From Bog-473 sp963726135 (lineage in GTDB: Bacteria > Actinomycetota > Acidimicrobiia > Acidimicrobiales > RAAP-2), in NCBI GenBank assembly GCA_963726135.1, contig CAVSBE010000008.1:1054001-1118000 (forward strand): a stretch of DNA of 64,000 nt. The letters run 5' to 3'. Both the position numbers and the translations under genes were made by a program. The notes under the pieces were generated by a model. That model did no database searches, had not been told where the DNA came from, and was given only the letters and a program-made list of their open reading frames with translations. Of the stretch, positions 55,999 through 64,000 are shown piece after piece (position 1 is the stretch's first letter; each line of letters begins with the position of its first letter).

Positions 55999-56363
55999 AG
56001 CTGCTTCTCCCTTTCTTGAAGCTCGACGAGCACATCGTCGAGCTGGTCCAGTCGGGTGTTCCAAGTGGACTCGAAGCTTCGGATCCACTCGTAGACGGGT
56101 TGTAGCGCGGCCCCATTGACCCGGTACCAGCGATGCCGGCCTTCGGCCTTAACCGAGACCAGCCCAACTGTCCGGAGCACCGCGAGATGCTTGGAGACTT
56201 GGGGCTGGCTCAGTTCGAGCCGATCAACAAGGTCGCTGACGGTGGCCTCCCCAGAGCCAAGGGCGTCGAGGAGCTCCCGCCGGCTGCCTTCAGCGACGGC
56301 GTTGAACGCATCGGTCGTCGTCGGAGCTCGGGCCACGAGGACATCATATGCTGATATCGGCAT
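55995..56363 (-). CDS. ArsR-family regulator paired with AHSA1 protein
   Basis: A 122-residue winged-helix regulator: FNAVAEGSRRELLDALGSGEATVSDL and LSQPQVSKHLAVLRTVGLVSVKAEGRHRWYR. No metal-binding cysteines exist, unlike the arsR at 37.2 kb, so it senses something other than metal. It is translationally coupled to the AHSA1 gene and probably represses both. Confidence 0.93.
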   Translation of the reverse strand: MPISAYDVLVARAPTTTDAFNAVAEGSRRELLDALGSGEATVSDLVDRLELSQPQVSKHLAVLRTVGLVSVKAEGRHRWYRVNGAALQPVYEWIRSFESTWNTRLDQLDDVLVELQEREKQL

Positions 56364-56394
56364 GTGTCAACTGGGCCACTGGGTTCCCCACTCG

Positions 56395-56413
56395 TGCCGC
56401 AGGGGGGCACCCA
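56395..56413 (+). repeat. 19-base direct repeat, left copy
   Basis: TGCCGCAGGGGGGCACCCA occurs here and at 57990-58008, on both sides of the cyclase gene, each followed by a (C)CCCGGCG tract. The left copy leads into CCCATACCCGGCGCATGGG at 56410-56428, a variant of the dispersed hairpin element. Confidence 0.85.
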
Positions 56414-56505
56414 TACCCGGCGCATGGGGCTACCTGAGCCCGCTCGAGAACGGCAGATCCCGGATCGCCTCCCAAGTGGATGCAAGCCCTGCGTTTCCGG
56501 CCGGG

Positions 56506-57912
56506 TCAGCCCCTCACGGCGAACAGCTTCCAGGTCCCCGGCACGCCTTTGAGATCGTGCTCCCCGCGGTCGCTGAACTCGATGCCCGAGCCAAATACGA
56601 GGTCCTTCACGGTCGTGGAGACGAGGACCTCCCCGGGCTGCGCCAGCCCTCCGATGCGGGCTCCGATATGGACCGCGATACCGGCCAGATCATTGTCGCG
56701 AACCTCACATTCGCCGCTGTGAAGTCCGCAGCGCACCTCGATTCCAATCTGACGGGCCCCTTCTGTGACGGCCCTGGCGCAGCGAACGGCCCGGCCCGGT
56801 CCATCGAAGGCGGCCAGAAAGCCGTCCCCGAGGCTCTTGATCTCCCTGCCGCTAAAGCGCTCGATCTCCACCCGCGTCAGCCGGTCGTGGCGATCCAGAA
56901 GGTCGCGCCAGGCATGATCTCCTAGGGTCGATGCGCGCTCGGTCGAGCCCACGATGTCGGTGAAGAGCACCGTGGCGAGGACGCGATCGATCTCGTGGTC
57001 GCCGCGGGTACCGGTAAGGAACTGCTCAACAAGGTCCATTGCCTCGTCTTCATCACCGGGGCGAGCGCTCAGGTGGAAATCACCGGGAAGCTCGACGAAT
57101 GTGGCGCCGGGGATGTGCTCGGCGGTATAGCGACCCGCCTCCACAGGCGCGACGTAGTCGCCGCTTCGATGGATCACGAGGGTCGGGGCGCTGATGGTGG
57201 GAAGCACCGACCGGACGTCGACCCGGAGATTCATCTCCAAGAGCTGGCGGGCCGCTCCGGGGCTGGCGGCGAAGCGCTCGAAGCGACCCGTCTCCTCCCG
57301 AGCGCGCTCGTCCTCTGCGATCCCCTGGATGAAGAAGGGCAACACTGTTCCCGTCCCCCAGTTCTGCTCGGCGAGATCGAGCTGGGGAGCGACGGCTTCC
57401 TCGGTCCAACCCCATGGCCAGTCCGGCCCGGCGGCAAAGCGGGGTCCCGTGCCCCGCAGGACCAAGGCCTTAGCCCGCTCGGGATAGAGGGCGGCGAACA
57501 GCATGCACATCGGACCGCCCTCGGAAACACCGATGAGGGCCGCCCGTTCGCTCCCGACCGCATCCATCACGGCTCGGATGTCATCCATGCGTTCTTCGAG
57601 GGTGGGCCAGCCTGCGACCCGGTCCGAGAGTCCGGTGCCCCGTTTGTCGAAGACGATCACCCGGCAGAAATGGGAGAGGCGGCGGAAGATATTGACCCAG
57701 TAGGGCAGCTCCCAGTTCAACTCCACGTGAGAGATGAAGCCCGGCGCATAGACCAGGTCGAAGGGTCCTTCGCCAAAGACCTGGTAGGCGATGTGAAGGT
57801 CACCGCTCATGGCATAGCGGGTGACAGGCCGGTTCACGGCACCAGTGTGGCCCAGGTGAAGCCTCGTCGTGTCACGGGCGTCTGGAAGTGAATCAGGGAG
57901 GTCTTCATGCAC
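56506..57912 (-). CDS. Alpha/beta-hydrolase and class III cyclase fusion (copy 2)
   Basis: A 468-residue fusion like the 29.2 kb protein; the start may also be the ATG at 57810 (MSGDLHIAYQVFG). The hydrolase half has VFDKRGTGLSDR, an intact nucleophile elbow GVSEGGP, and His in GDFHLSARPGD. The cyclase half opens VLFTDIVGSTERASTLGD with metal-binding Asp and has KSLGDGFLAAFDGP, VRCGLHSGECEV and GVPGTWKLFAV. It should couple detection or hydrolysis of a small ligand to cyclic-nucleotide production. The two copies share domain order and ending. Confidence 0.92.
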   Translation of the reverse strand: MHEDLPDSLPDARDTTRLHLGHTGAVNRPVTRYAMSGDLHIAYQVFGEGPFDLVYAPGFISHVELNWELPYWVNIFRRLSHFCRVIVFDKRGTGLSDRVAGWPTLEERMDDIRAVMDAVGSERAALIGVSEGGPMCMLFAALYPERAKALVLRGTGPRFAAGPDWPWGWTEEAVAPQLDLAEQNWGTGTVLPFFIQGIAEDERAREETGRFERFAASPGAARQLLEMNLRVDVRSVLPTISAPTLVIHRSGDYVAPVEAGRYTAEHIPGATFVELPGDFHLSARPGDEDEAMDLVEQFLTGTRGDHEIDRVLATVLFTDIVGSTERASTLGDHAWRDLLDRHDRLTRVEIERFSGREIKSLGDGFLAAFDGPGRAVRCARAVTEGARQIGIEVRCGLHSGECEVRDNDLAGIAVHIGARIGGLAQPGEVLVSTTVKDLVFGSGIEFSDRGEHDLKGVPGTWKLFAVRG

Positions 57913-58224
57913 GATGTGAGCTGCCTGCTAACCGCCCGACACAGCGGGATGCCGTCGGTGTCGAAGTGATCATTCGCCTATCCCCATGATGCCGCAGGGG
58001 GGCACCCACCCCGGCGACGCTCCTATCACTTGTCAACCCCTCTTCGGGGGCTCGGGAGTGAAAACAGCGGACAGAACATTGATGAGTCACTCGAGTCGAG
58101 GACAAGCTCTTATTGGGTCACGCGTTTTCGAGATGGTGGCCCGAGCTGAGGGTCGGCGAATCGCTGGGAAGTCAGACCCGAAGGCCGACAGAACGGGGGA
58201 AAGCCAGACCCACAGCCCGGGGAT
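57913..58224. other. Intergenic region between cyclase and IS110 element
   Basis: About 310 bases with the right copy of the 19-base repeat. No gene is supported. The cyclase promoter should be here; no clear motif seen. Confidence 0.35.
57990..58008 (+). repeat. 19-base direct repeat, right copy
   Basis: Identical to 56395-56413 and followed by CCCCGGCG. It lies about 80 bases before the cyclase gene start. Confidence 0.85.
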
Positions 58225-59269
58225 CTATCCGCGGGGCAGGTAGCGATAGACCTCGCGGGCGACGTAGCGCTTCAAGATGCGGATGACGTCATATGTGGTC
58301 TTCCCTTCCTTCACGCGGCGCTCGAAGTAGAGCTGGGTCTCGGGATCGTGGGCGATGCGCACCATGACGATGCGCCAGAGCGCGCTGTTGGCCTGGCGAT
58401 CCCCACCGTCGTGAACCTTGACCCTGCCGCTGTTCTTGCCTGACCCCTTGGGAATGGGCGACACACCGCACAAGTGGGCCCAAGCCGCCTCTGAGTGGAG
58501 GCGCTCGGGATTGTCGCCGGCGGCCATGACGAGGGCCGCCGCGGTGTCGGGACCGACCCCGAAGAGCTCGAGGAGGTCCGGGACGGTGGCGACGAGGAGC
58601 GCTTCGATCCGCTCGTCGAGCTCGGCGAGTTCACGGTCGAGCGCCTCGATGCGGTGTGCCAACGAGGACAACGACGCCTTGGTGGCAGCGGTCACCGGAT
58701 CGGGAGAGCGACTGGGACGAAGCCCCTTTCCTTCGGCCACCAGTGCAGGCACCGAGAGGCCCTTCAAGCGGCAACGCAGCTGCTCAGGGGCGCTGTAGCC
58801 GAGGTGGCGCATCTGGACCAGGGCCTTGCTCCTGGCCTGGCGGGCCGAGCGCTTGGCGACGACGAGGACCCGGATGGCCTCGACCGCACCGTCGCGTGAC
58901 TTGGGCTTGCCCCTCGCCCGACCACTCAAGGCGGCCCGGGCGGCTTCGATGGCGTCGAGGGGATCGGACTTGCCGGTTCTCCGGCGCTTCTGGCGATCCG
59001 GCCGGTCGACCTCGATGACCTCGACGCCCGCACGACGCAGGTGGCGGGCCAGGCCCGAGCCATACGAACCGGTCCCCTCCACACCGATCTTGGTGACGTC
59101 TCCGAAGCCCTCGAGCCAGCGCAGCAGCGCCTTGTAGCCGGCCGCAGTCGGTCGAGAAGCTCTCGGTCCCGAGCAGTCCACCCAGCGGATCGAGCGCTGC
59201 GGCGACATGGAGGTCGAGGTGGGTATCGACACCACCGGTGATACCACGCGCAGCTTCTACGATGGTCAT
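58225..59269 (-). pseudogene. IS110-family transposase, frameshifted near its start
   Basis: The ATG at 59269 follows GAAGGG and begins MTIVEAARGITGGVDTHLDLHV, with the first Asp. After LGTESFST the frame is broken; dropping one base of the GG at 59150-59151 joins TAAGYKALLRWLEGFGD. The rest is uninterrupted to 58225: VEGTGSYG (Glu), TGKSDPLDAIEAARA (Asp pair) and the transposase_20 domain with FGVGPDTAAALVMAAGDNPERL and LCGVSPIPKGSG. About 347 residues if repaired. It is of a different IS110 subgroup from the copy at 41.5 kb. Confidence 0.85.
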
Positions 59270-59333
59270 GGTCATCCCTTCTCTCAAGGTGTTGAGGGAT
59301 GGCACGGCCGTCCCGGATCGGAGCGACGGGCGG

Positions 59334-59353
59334 TCTGGGTTGTTCTAGCAACC
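59334..59353. repeat. Inverted repeat GGGTTG / CAACCC
   Basis: A six-pair stem with loop TTCTAG just outside the 5' end of the IS110 transposase gene. It may mark the element end or a terminator-like structure. Confidence 0.5.
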
Positions 59354-59554
59354 CGGACCAATCACCCCAACTCGGAGACGGGACGTGCCGCTGTCAATGT
59401 GCGACTGGTTGGCCTCGGTCGACGACACCCGAAGGCGTCACGGAACTCCAAGTCAAGCCGAACCAACCAGCACTCCCGAAGCTATTCAGGACCAGCAATC
59501 AAGCGGTGGACCCTCAGAGAAGTATCAATGAACGGGGGCACTCCGTGACGGTCA

Positions 59555-60100
59555 ATGCAGGTACTGTCGAGCGTGCTTCTCCGCAGAGCTGAACCCGGGG
59601 ACAACGACGCCGTTGCCGAGGTTCACGTCCGGTCGTGGCAGGTGGCGTACCGGGGACTGTTGCCAAATGACTACCTCGATGTGTTGGATCCCGTAGATCG
59701 TGCATCCCGCTACACCTTCGGCGGCGTGGATCCAGGACACCCTCAAACGACGGTGGCGGTCGATGGAGACGTGATTTGTGGGTTTGCCACGATTGCACCT
59801 TGCCGCGATGAGGACATGTCCTCTGCTGGCGAGCTGTATGCCATCTACGTCCATCCCGACTGGTGGAACCGTGGTGTCGGCCGGTTGATGATCAAAGAGG
59901 CCCGAGAGCGCTTGGTCGACCTAGGGTTCCATGAGGCCGTGTTGTGGGTTCTCGTCGGCAACGAGCGGGCTGAGCGCTTCTACGACATGGACGGGTGGAG
60001 GCCCGACGGCGAACGCCGGTTGGTAGAAGTTCATGGCATCACCGTGGACGAGATTCGCTACCTCAGACCGTTGTCGTGGGTCAGCCATAGCAGTCGCTGA
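59555..60100 (+). CDS. GNAT-family N-acetyltransferase
   Basis: A 181-residue GNAT enzyme: RRAEPGDNDAVAEVHVRSWQVAYRGLLP at the start, the acetyl-CoA motif VHPDWWNRGVGRLMIKEAR and LWVLVGNERAERFYDMDGWRPDGERR at the end. It transfers an acetyl group from acetyl-CoA to an amine; the acceptor is unknown. Monocistronic, cytoplasmic. Confidence 0.92.
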   Translation: MQVLSSVLLRRAEPGDNDAVAEVHVRSWQVAYRGLLPNDYLDVLDPVDRASRYTFGGVDPGHPQTTVAVDGDVICGFATIAPCRDEDMSSAGELYAIYVHPDWWNRGVGRLMIKEARERLVDLGFHEAVLWVLVGNERAERFYDMDGWRPDGERRLVEVHGITVDEIRYLRPLSWVSHSSR

Positions 60101-60113
60101 ATTCGTCATGTCT

Positions 60114-60145
60114 CCCCACCCGGCGGTCTGGGCTACCCGTGAGCC
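60114..60145 (+). repeat. Dispersed hairpin element, variant type
   Basis: CCCACCCGGCGGTCTGGG followed by CTACC and GTGAGCC. It resembles the copy at 56410 (CCCATACCCGGCGCATGGG, CTACC, TGAGCC). It starts 14 bases behind the GNAT gene. Confidence 0.6.
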
Positions 60146-60199
60146 TCCGGCTCATCGCCTTGTGGGACGATGGCATCTCGATCGGGGAGGGAGGCACAC

Positions 60200-61558
60200 A
60201 TGGGAGCGATACGCCAAAGGGTGTCGCTGGTCGCGGTTGCCTGTGTCTTTCTGCTCTCCGCCACAGAACTAGCGGCAGTCGGCACGAATACGGCGGCTGG
60301 CGCGGCAAGTTCGGTGCGGGTGGCGACCACGATGATGACCTTCGTCGACACCTCCCGGACCACGCCGCCATGGAACGGCATGCCGGGAAAGCCCTCACGG
60401 ACACTCGTGACAACCATCTGGTACCCGGCACGGGGGTCCGGATCGGTCGCGACAGCGGGCGAAGCTCCGTACCCGCTGATCGTCTTCGCCCACGGCCTCG
60501 GAGGCTCTCCCCCGGGGTATCAGCAGCTGCTGACCGCCTGGGCGGCTGCGGGCTACGTGGTGGCTGCCCCCCTGTTCCCGCTGTCGAGCAGTGAGACTCC
60601 CGGTGGCCCCGACGGCGGGGACATCGGGAGCCAGCCCGGTGACATGAGCTTCGTCATCGACCAGGTGCTCAAGGCCTCGGCCGCCTCGAACGGGCCGCTG
60701 TCTGGCCTGGTCGATCCGAGCGAGATCGGGGCCGCAGGCCACTCGAACGGTGCCATCACCACTCTGGGCCTGGTGGCCAACAGCTGCTGCCGTGACCCTC
60801 GGGTCAAGTCAGCGGTCGTCATGGCCGGCACCACCGAGGGCCTCGGTCGTGGTCGCTACCAATTGGCCGAGGCGCCACCGCTCCTCGTCGTCCAGGATCT
60901 CCACGACGGGCTCGTCCCCTATGCCGATGCCGTCGCGGTCTACAACCAGGCACTGGGACCAAAGGCGTTGCTCGCACTCGATTGGGACAGCCCCTCTGAC
61001 GCCACGGGGTCGACCGCCCATATGGCCGCCTCGGGCGTGGTCGGTCCGACTTCGGGTCCGGTCATCAAGTCGACGACAGCGTTCTTCAACGCCTTCCTCA
61101 AGCACGAGCACGGGGCCCTGTCGGGCGTCTCGACCGACGGTCGCTCCTCCCTGTCGACTGTGCACACCGCCTGGACTCAGGGATCCCATGCAACCTTGCC
61201 CGTCCCGAAGGTGGCAGCGCTCCACTTACACGCTTCCGTCACGCCCGACACGGGCCTGCACGACGGCCAGACAGTAACCGTTCGGTGGAACGGTTACACG
61301 TCTGGCAAGGTGGTCAATATCCTCGAGTGTTCGCACGTGGACATCGCCTCGGCCAGCTCAGCCGGCTGCAGCTTTGCTCACGCAGCAATTCTGCATCCCG
61401 ACCCCATCGGATCGGGCTCGACGATCCTTCAAGTCGGCACTGGCACGATCGGCAATGGGGTTTGCGACGCGGCGCACACCTGCTACGTCATCGTGAACAA
61501 TGCGAGCTCGACCGACCCAGCCGACACCAAGACGCTTCCCATTCATTTTGCCTCCTGA
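60200..61558 (+). CDS. Secreted alpha/beta hydrolase with C-terminal neocarzinostatin-like domain
   Basis: A 452-residue exported protein from the ATG at 60200 behind GGGAGGGAGG. Signal peptide about 1-35. Residues 40-330 are a dienelactone-hydrolase/lipase-like fold with AHGLGG (oxyanion), GAAGHSNGA (nucleophile Ser) and a DLHDGLVP acid-residue loop. The last 110 residues (ASVTPDTGLHDGQTVTVRW, then paired Cys in ILECS and SAGCSF, and in GVCD and HTCYV) look like a neocarzinostatin-family immunoglobulin-like domain, which may bind a hydrophobic ligand. Extracellular esterase or polyester hydrolase role is inference. Confidence 0.88.
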   Translation: MGAIRQRVSLVAVACVFLLSATELAAVGTNTAAGAASSVRVATTMMTFVDTSRTTPPWNGMPGKPSRTLVTTIWYPARGSGSVATAGEAPYPLIVFAHGLGGSPPGYQQLLTAWAAAGYVVAAPLFPLSSSETPGGPDGGDIGSQPGDMSFVIDQVLKASAASNGPLSGLVDPSEIGAAGHSNGAITTLGLVANSCCRDPRVKSAVVMAGTTEGLGRGRYQLAEAPPLLVVQDLHDGLVPYADAVAVYNQALGPKALLALDWDSPSDATGSTAHMAASGVVGPTSGPVIKSTTAFFNAFLKHEHGALSGVSTDGRSSLSTVHTAWTQGSHATLPVPKVAALHLHASVTPDTGLHDGQTVTVRWNGYTSGKVVNILECSHVDIASASSAGCSFAHAAILHPDPIGSGSTILQVGTGTIGNGVCDAAHTCYVIVNNASSTDPADTKTLPIHFAS

Positions 61559-61583
61559 GCGTGGTGCAACGCTGAACTACGAC

Positions 61584-61595
61584 CCGGCGTACAGG
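61584..61595 (-). repeat. Dispersed element, variant core CCTGTACGCCGG, minus orientation
   Basis: Two mismatches to consensus; 25 bases behind the hydrolase gene. Confidence 0.45.
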
Positions 61596-61705
61596 AATAG
61601 TTGGCCAAATACGGAGGGGGCTGGTCGCGGACAGATCCAGAACTGCGTCACTGTAGGTTTACGATCGAATCAGAGAACCTCAACATCCGATCCGATGGAG
61701 AAGAC

Positions 61706-62200
61706 ATGATCGACATGACAAACGAATCCTGGTCAGGGCCCTCTGCCACGGATCGGGCCTTATACGCTCATTTGACCAACCACATCGCCACGGAGCGAGG
61801 TTTGCTGGAAGAGTACTCCGACATCGCCGACCGAACGGAGTCCAGAGCATTTCGCTATCTCGTGAATCTGCTCATCGAAGACGAGATTCGACACCACAGG
61901 ATCTTTTCGGAGCTTGCTGAATCACTCGAAACGATTGCGCTCATGAAGGCGAAAGAACCTGCCGTGCCATTCATCGACTTTGTTCGCGCTGATCGGGACG
62001 CAGTGCTCGAGGCGACGGCGCGCCTCCTCGAACACGAGAGCGAGGACGCTCGCGAACTCAAACGCCTCCAACGCGAGATTCGCGACACGAGGGACGATTC
62101 GCTAAACGGCCTGTTAGTGGAGCTCATGCAGCGTGACACCCAAAAGCACATCGCCATCCTTCGCTTCGTGCGAAAACGCACCAGCCGGAGGCGGAACTGA
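61706..62200 (+). CDS. Ferritin-like/rubrerythrin-like helical protein
   Basis: A 164-residue helical protein from the ATG at 61706 behind GGAGA. Acidic metal-ligand patterns ATERGLLEEYSDIAD and LLIEDEIRHHRIFSELAES (ExxH) match the first two helices of ferritin-like domains; later helices (LLEHESEDARELKRL, LMQRDTQKHIAILRFV) add further Glu and His. It could bind a di-iron centre and act in oxidative stress. No rubredoxin domain is present. Confidence 0.78.
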   Translation: MIDMTNESWSGPSATDRALYAHLTNHIATERGLLEEYSDIADRTESRAFRYLVNLLIEDEIRHHRIFSELAESLETIALMKAKEPAVPFIDFVRADRDAVLEATARLLEHESEDARELKRLQREIRDTRDDSLNGLLVELMQRDTQKHIAILRFVRKRTSRRRN

Positions 62201-62559
62201 CGACGGGAGGTATGTCAAGGCGTCGTTGGATGAGGCAATGACGGAACAGAGAGCGATGAACACGCCGCGAGCTGTGCCTGACGTACTTCTCGACCGGGAC
62301 AGATTGTGGGTCTAGGTGGAACAAGATCCTCGACCCCGTGCCGTTCACCTATCCGGAGTAGCCGATCTCCCACCTGCCCCAGTCGTGCCGAACTGTCCCA
62401 CCAGCCTGCTCGCCCGAATTTACGGCAGTTGGTGGCGGCACCCGGGGGACGGCGGGTGACGCCGCAAGTACGCCATTGCGGCGAACTGAATCCGGTTGTG
62501 GACGGGCTGACACGTTCGACGCGCCAGGACGCCTGTCCTCTCGGTGACATCATGGGAGC
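62201..62559. other. Intergenic region before the dioxygenase gene
   Basis: About 360 bases, no supported gene. A weak match to the dispersed element (CCCCAGTCGTGCCGAACTG) lies at 62378-62396. The dioxygenase promoter should lie at its right end. Confidence 0.35.
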
Positions 62560-63402
62560 ATGACACTGAGCAAGGTCGAACTTGACGTCCGCCCCCTCGG
62601 GCCCACCATCGGCGCTGAGATACGAGGCGTCGACTGCTCGGCAGAGCTCGACGACGAGACCATCTCGGCCATCCGGGCGATCTGGCTCGAGCGCCTGGTC
62701 GTGTTCTTCCCGAATCAGGAGCTTGATGACGACTCTCAGATCGCGTTCGCCAGCCGGTTTGGCAATCTGACCGAGAGCCACCCGGTCGAGCCGAACGTGG
62801 TTGAGCGCGAGGAGATCCACTCCATCCAGAGCGGCAAGGATCGAACTGACTTCTGGCACACCGACATCACGTTCATGAACCGGCCCGCTATGGCGTCGAT
62901 GCTGCGAGCCGTGGTCGTCCCTCCGGTCGGCGGAGACACCATGTGGACCGACACCCGAGTGGCCTATGAGACTCTGGCCGAGCCACTCCAGCGACTCTGC
63001 GATGAACTCTCAGCTTTTCATTTCGAGCCGTACTACGCGCAGGCCGTGGCAGAGGGGCACGGCAATGTGTGGGAGGGCAAGAAACTCACCCGGCTTCTGC
63101 CGGCGCTCCACCCCGTCGTGAGAGTCCACCCGGAGACAGGTCGCAGAAACCTCTTCGTCAATCCCAAGTTTACGATGCGCATCAAAGATCTACCCGAAGG
63201 ACAGAGCGCGGGGCTGCTTCGATTGCTTTACGAGCACATGGCAAACCCGACCTTCGTCGTGCGTTATCACTGGAGACCGGGAACGCTTGGTTTTTGGGAC
63301 AACCGGGCCACCATGCACTTCGGTGTCTTCGACTACGAAGGGGAGCAGCGCGTGATGCATCGGGTCACGCTCAGCGGCGATCGGCCGATTGGCCCAGCCT
63401 GA
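62560..63402 (+). CDS. TauD/TfdA-family Fe(II)/2-oxoglutarate dioxygenase
   Basis: A 280-residue oxygenase. The iron ligands are His and Asp in FWHTDITF and the distal His in RVMHRVTLSGDRP; the 2-oxoglutarate Arg is in the final segment (MHRVTL). The opening LDVRPLGPTIGAEIRGVDCS and FFPNQELD are standard. The family removes sulfonate, herbicide ether or other side groups by hydroxylation; substrate unknown. No sulfonate transporter lies nearby. Confidence 0.93.
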   Translation: MTLSKVELDVRPLGPTIGAEIRGVDCSAELDDETISAIRAIWLERLVVFFPNQELDDDSQIAFASRFGNLTESHPVEPNVVEREEIHSIQSGKDRTDFWHTDITFMNRPAMASMLRAVVVPPVGGDTMWTDTRVAYETLAEPLQRLCDELSAFHFEPYYAQAVAEGHGNVWEGKKLTRLLPALHPVVRVHPETGRRNLFVNPKFTMRIKDLPEGQSAGLLRLLYEHMANPTFVVRYHWRPGTLGFWDNRATMHFGVFDYEGEQRVMHRVTLSGDRPIGPA

Positions 63403-63515
63403 GCGAGCGCTGCGCCGAGCCCTCCACGGATCAGTAGGCCGCACCGAACTGCGCTAGAAGTCGCGTGAGCGCGGGACATAGTTGTTATAGCAATGCTGCC
63501 GCATCGTTCTCTTCT

Positions 63516-64000
63516 CTACTCGTCCGGTGTGCGCAGCCGCGCCATTCCTCGGGTCGCCGCGCCAAGGATCAGGCGGACGACAATGGCGAGAACCGCGAGA
63601 TCAGCCAGCATCTGCACCATGGCAACGATTCGGGCCGGATCCGTCTTCGGCGTGATGTCTCCGAAGCCCACGGTCGAGAACACCGTGACAGTGAAGTAGA
63701 GGGCGCTCGTCCGGGAGAGCTGACTCCCGAACGCGGCTGGACTCGACACCGACATCGTGAGGTAGATCCACGCGAACAAGACGAGGAAGAGGGGAATAAT
63801 GGTGGCCATGGCGACCCCCGCGCGGAGCATGGGGTGATCATGCTTCGAGATCTGACGGACTTCGACAGCGAGGACGACCGAAAACAGGACCAAGGCCGCG
63901 GTCAACCGCAATGCCACAGACTGGTGCGCCCGATGTTCGATCGGAAACACGAAATACACAGCCACGAGCAGCACGGCGCTCACCACTGCGCGCACGAGCG
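63516..64000 (-). CDS. Two-helix potassium channel (Ion_trans_2), 5' end near window edge
   Basis: At least 160 residues. Two N-terminal hydrophobic segments (about 3-18 and 30-44) precede a third (63-80), a pore loop with the selectivity filter STVGFGDITP and an inner helix (MVQMLADLAVLAIVVRLIL). The filter TVGFGD identifies a potassium-type channel pore. A GTG at 63995 could be the start, but the frame is open to the window end, so it may begin outside. No regulatory RCK domain is present in the visible part. Confidence 0.88.
   Translation of the reverse strand, partial: LVRAVVSAVLLVAVYFVFPIEHRAHQSVALRLTAALVLFSVVLAVEVRQISKHDHPMLRAGVAMATIIPLFLVLFAWIYLTMSVSSPAAFGSQLSRTSALYFTVTVFSTVGFGDITPKTDPARIVAMVQMLADLAVLAIVVRLILGAATRGMARLRTPDE

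Noticed and set aside
11259..59269. Programmed +1 frameshifting as a genome-wide feature
   Set aside because: No shared slippery sequence, stop context or stimulatory structure is seen at the break points; homopolymer error or decay explains them more simply.

Overview
The window is high-GC DNA with dense genes, many GTG starts and GTGA/ATGA stop-start overlaps, a caa3-type CtaG, secreted lipoproteins and a neocarzinostatin-like domain. This points to an actinobacterium (Actinomycetota), possibly Acidimicrobiia; the class is inference. It looks like a chromosomal segment from an environmental strain or genome bin: no phage, plasmid or CRISPR locus is visible.

Region 1 (1-15 kb) is metabolic. 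It holds a DUF5996 fragment, a GH13 glucosidase beside an amino-acid-type binding protein, an amidohydrolase, a DksA-like protein without zinc cysteines, the msrB-msrA repair operon, a hyuA/hyuB hydantoinase/oxoprolinase pair, and two frameshifted genes (a secreted hydrolase and a sulfatase).

Region 2 (15-27 kb) is a terminal oxidase locus. A plus-strand set of redox genes (TlpA-like thioredoxin, Sco1-like, membrane-anchored protein) faces a minus-strand run: a multi-membrane Sco1 fusion, a secreted propeller-like protein, CtaG, a cupredoxin, then subunits II, I and III, a 36-residue membrane protein and a second CtaG-like protein. These genes together encode an aa3-type oxidase and its copper delivery machinery.

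Region 3 (27.2-64 kb) is accessory and patchy. It contains a tRNA-Gly-like sequence, decayed or intact insertion sequences (one IS481-type, one intact and one frameshifted IS110-type, one IS110 scrap), an arsR/arsC pair with a clear operator, glucose-6-phosphate dehydrogenase with two oxidoreductases, two large secreted esterase-like proteins around a TetR gene, two cyclase-hydrolase fusions, an ArsR/AHSA1 pair and many small enzymes. A short hairpin-like repeat with core CCCARTACGCCGG recurs just behind genes in this half only.

A notable property of the sequence is the number of single-base frameshifts in otherwise well-conserved genes, mostly one extra base, often in homopolymers. At least ten can be placed. 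Either the assembly carries indel errors or this region is decaying; the IS481 copy also has nonsense codons and is truly degraded.
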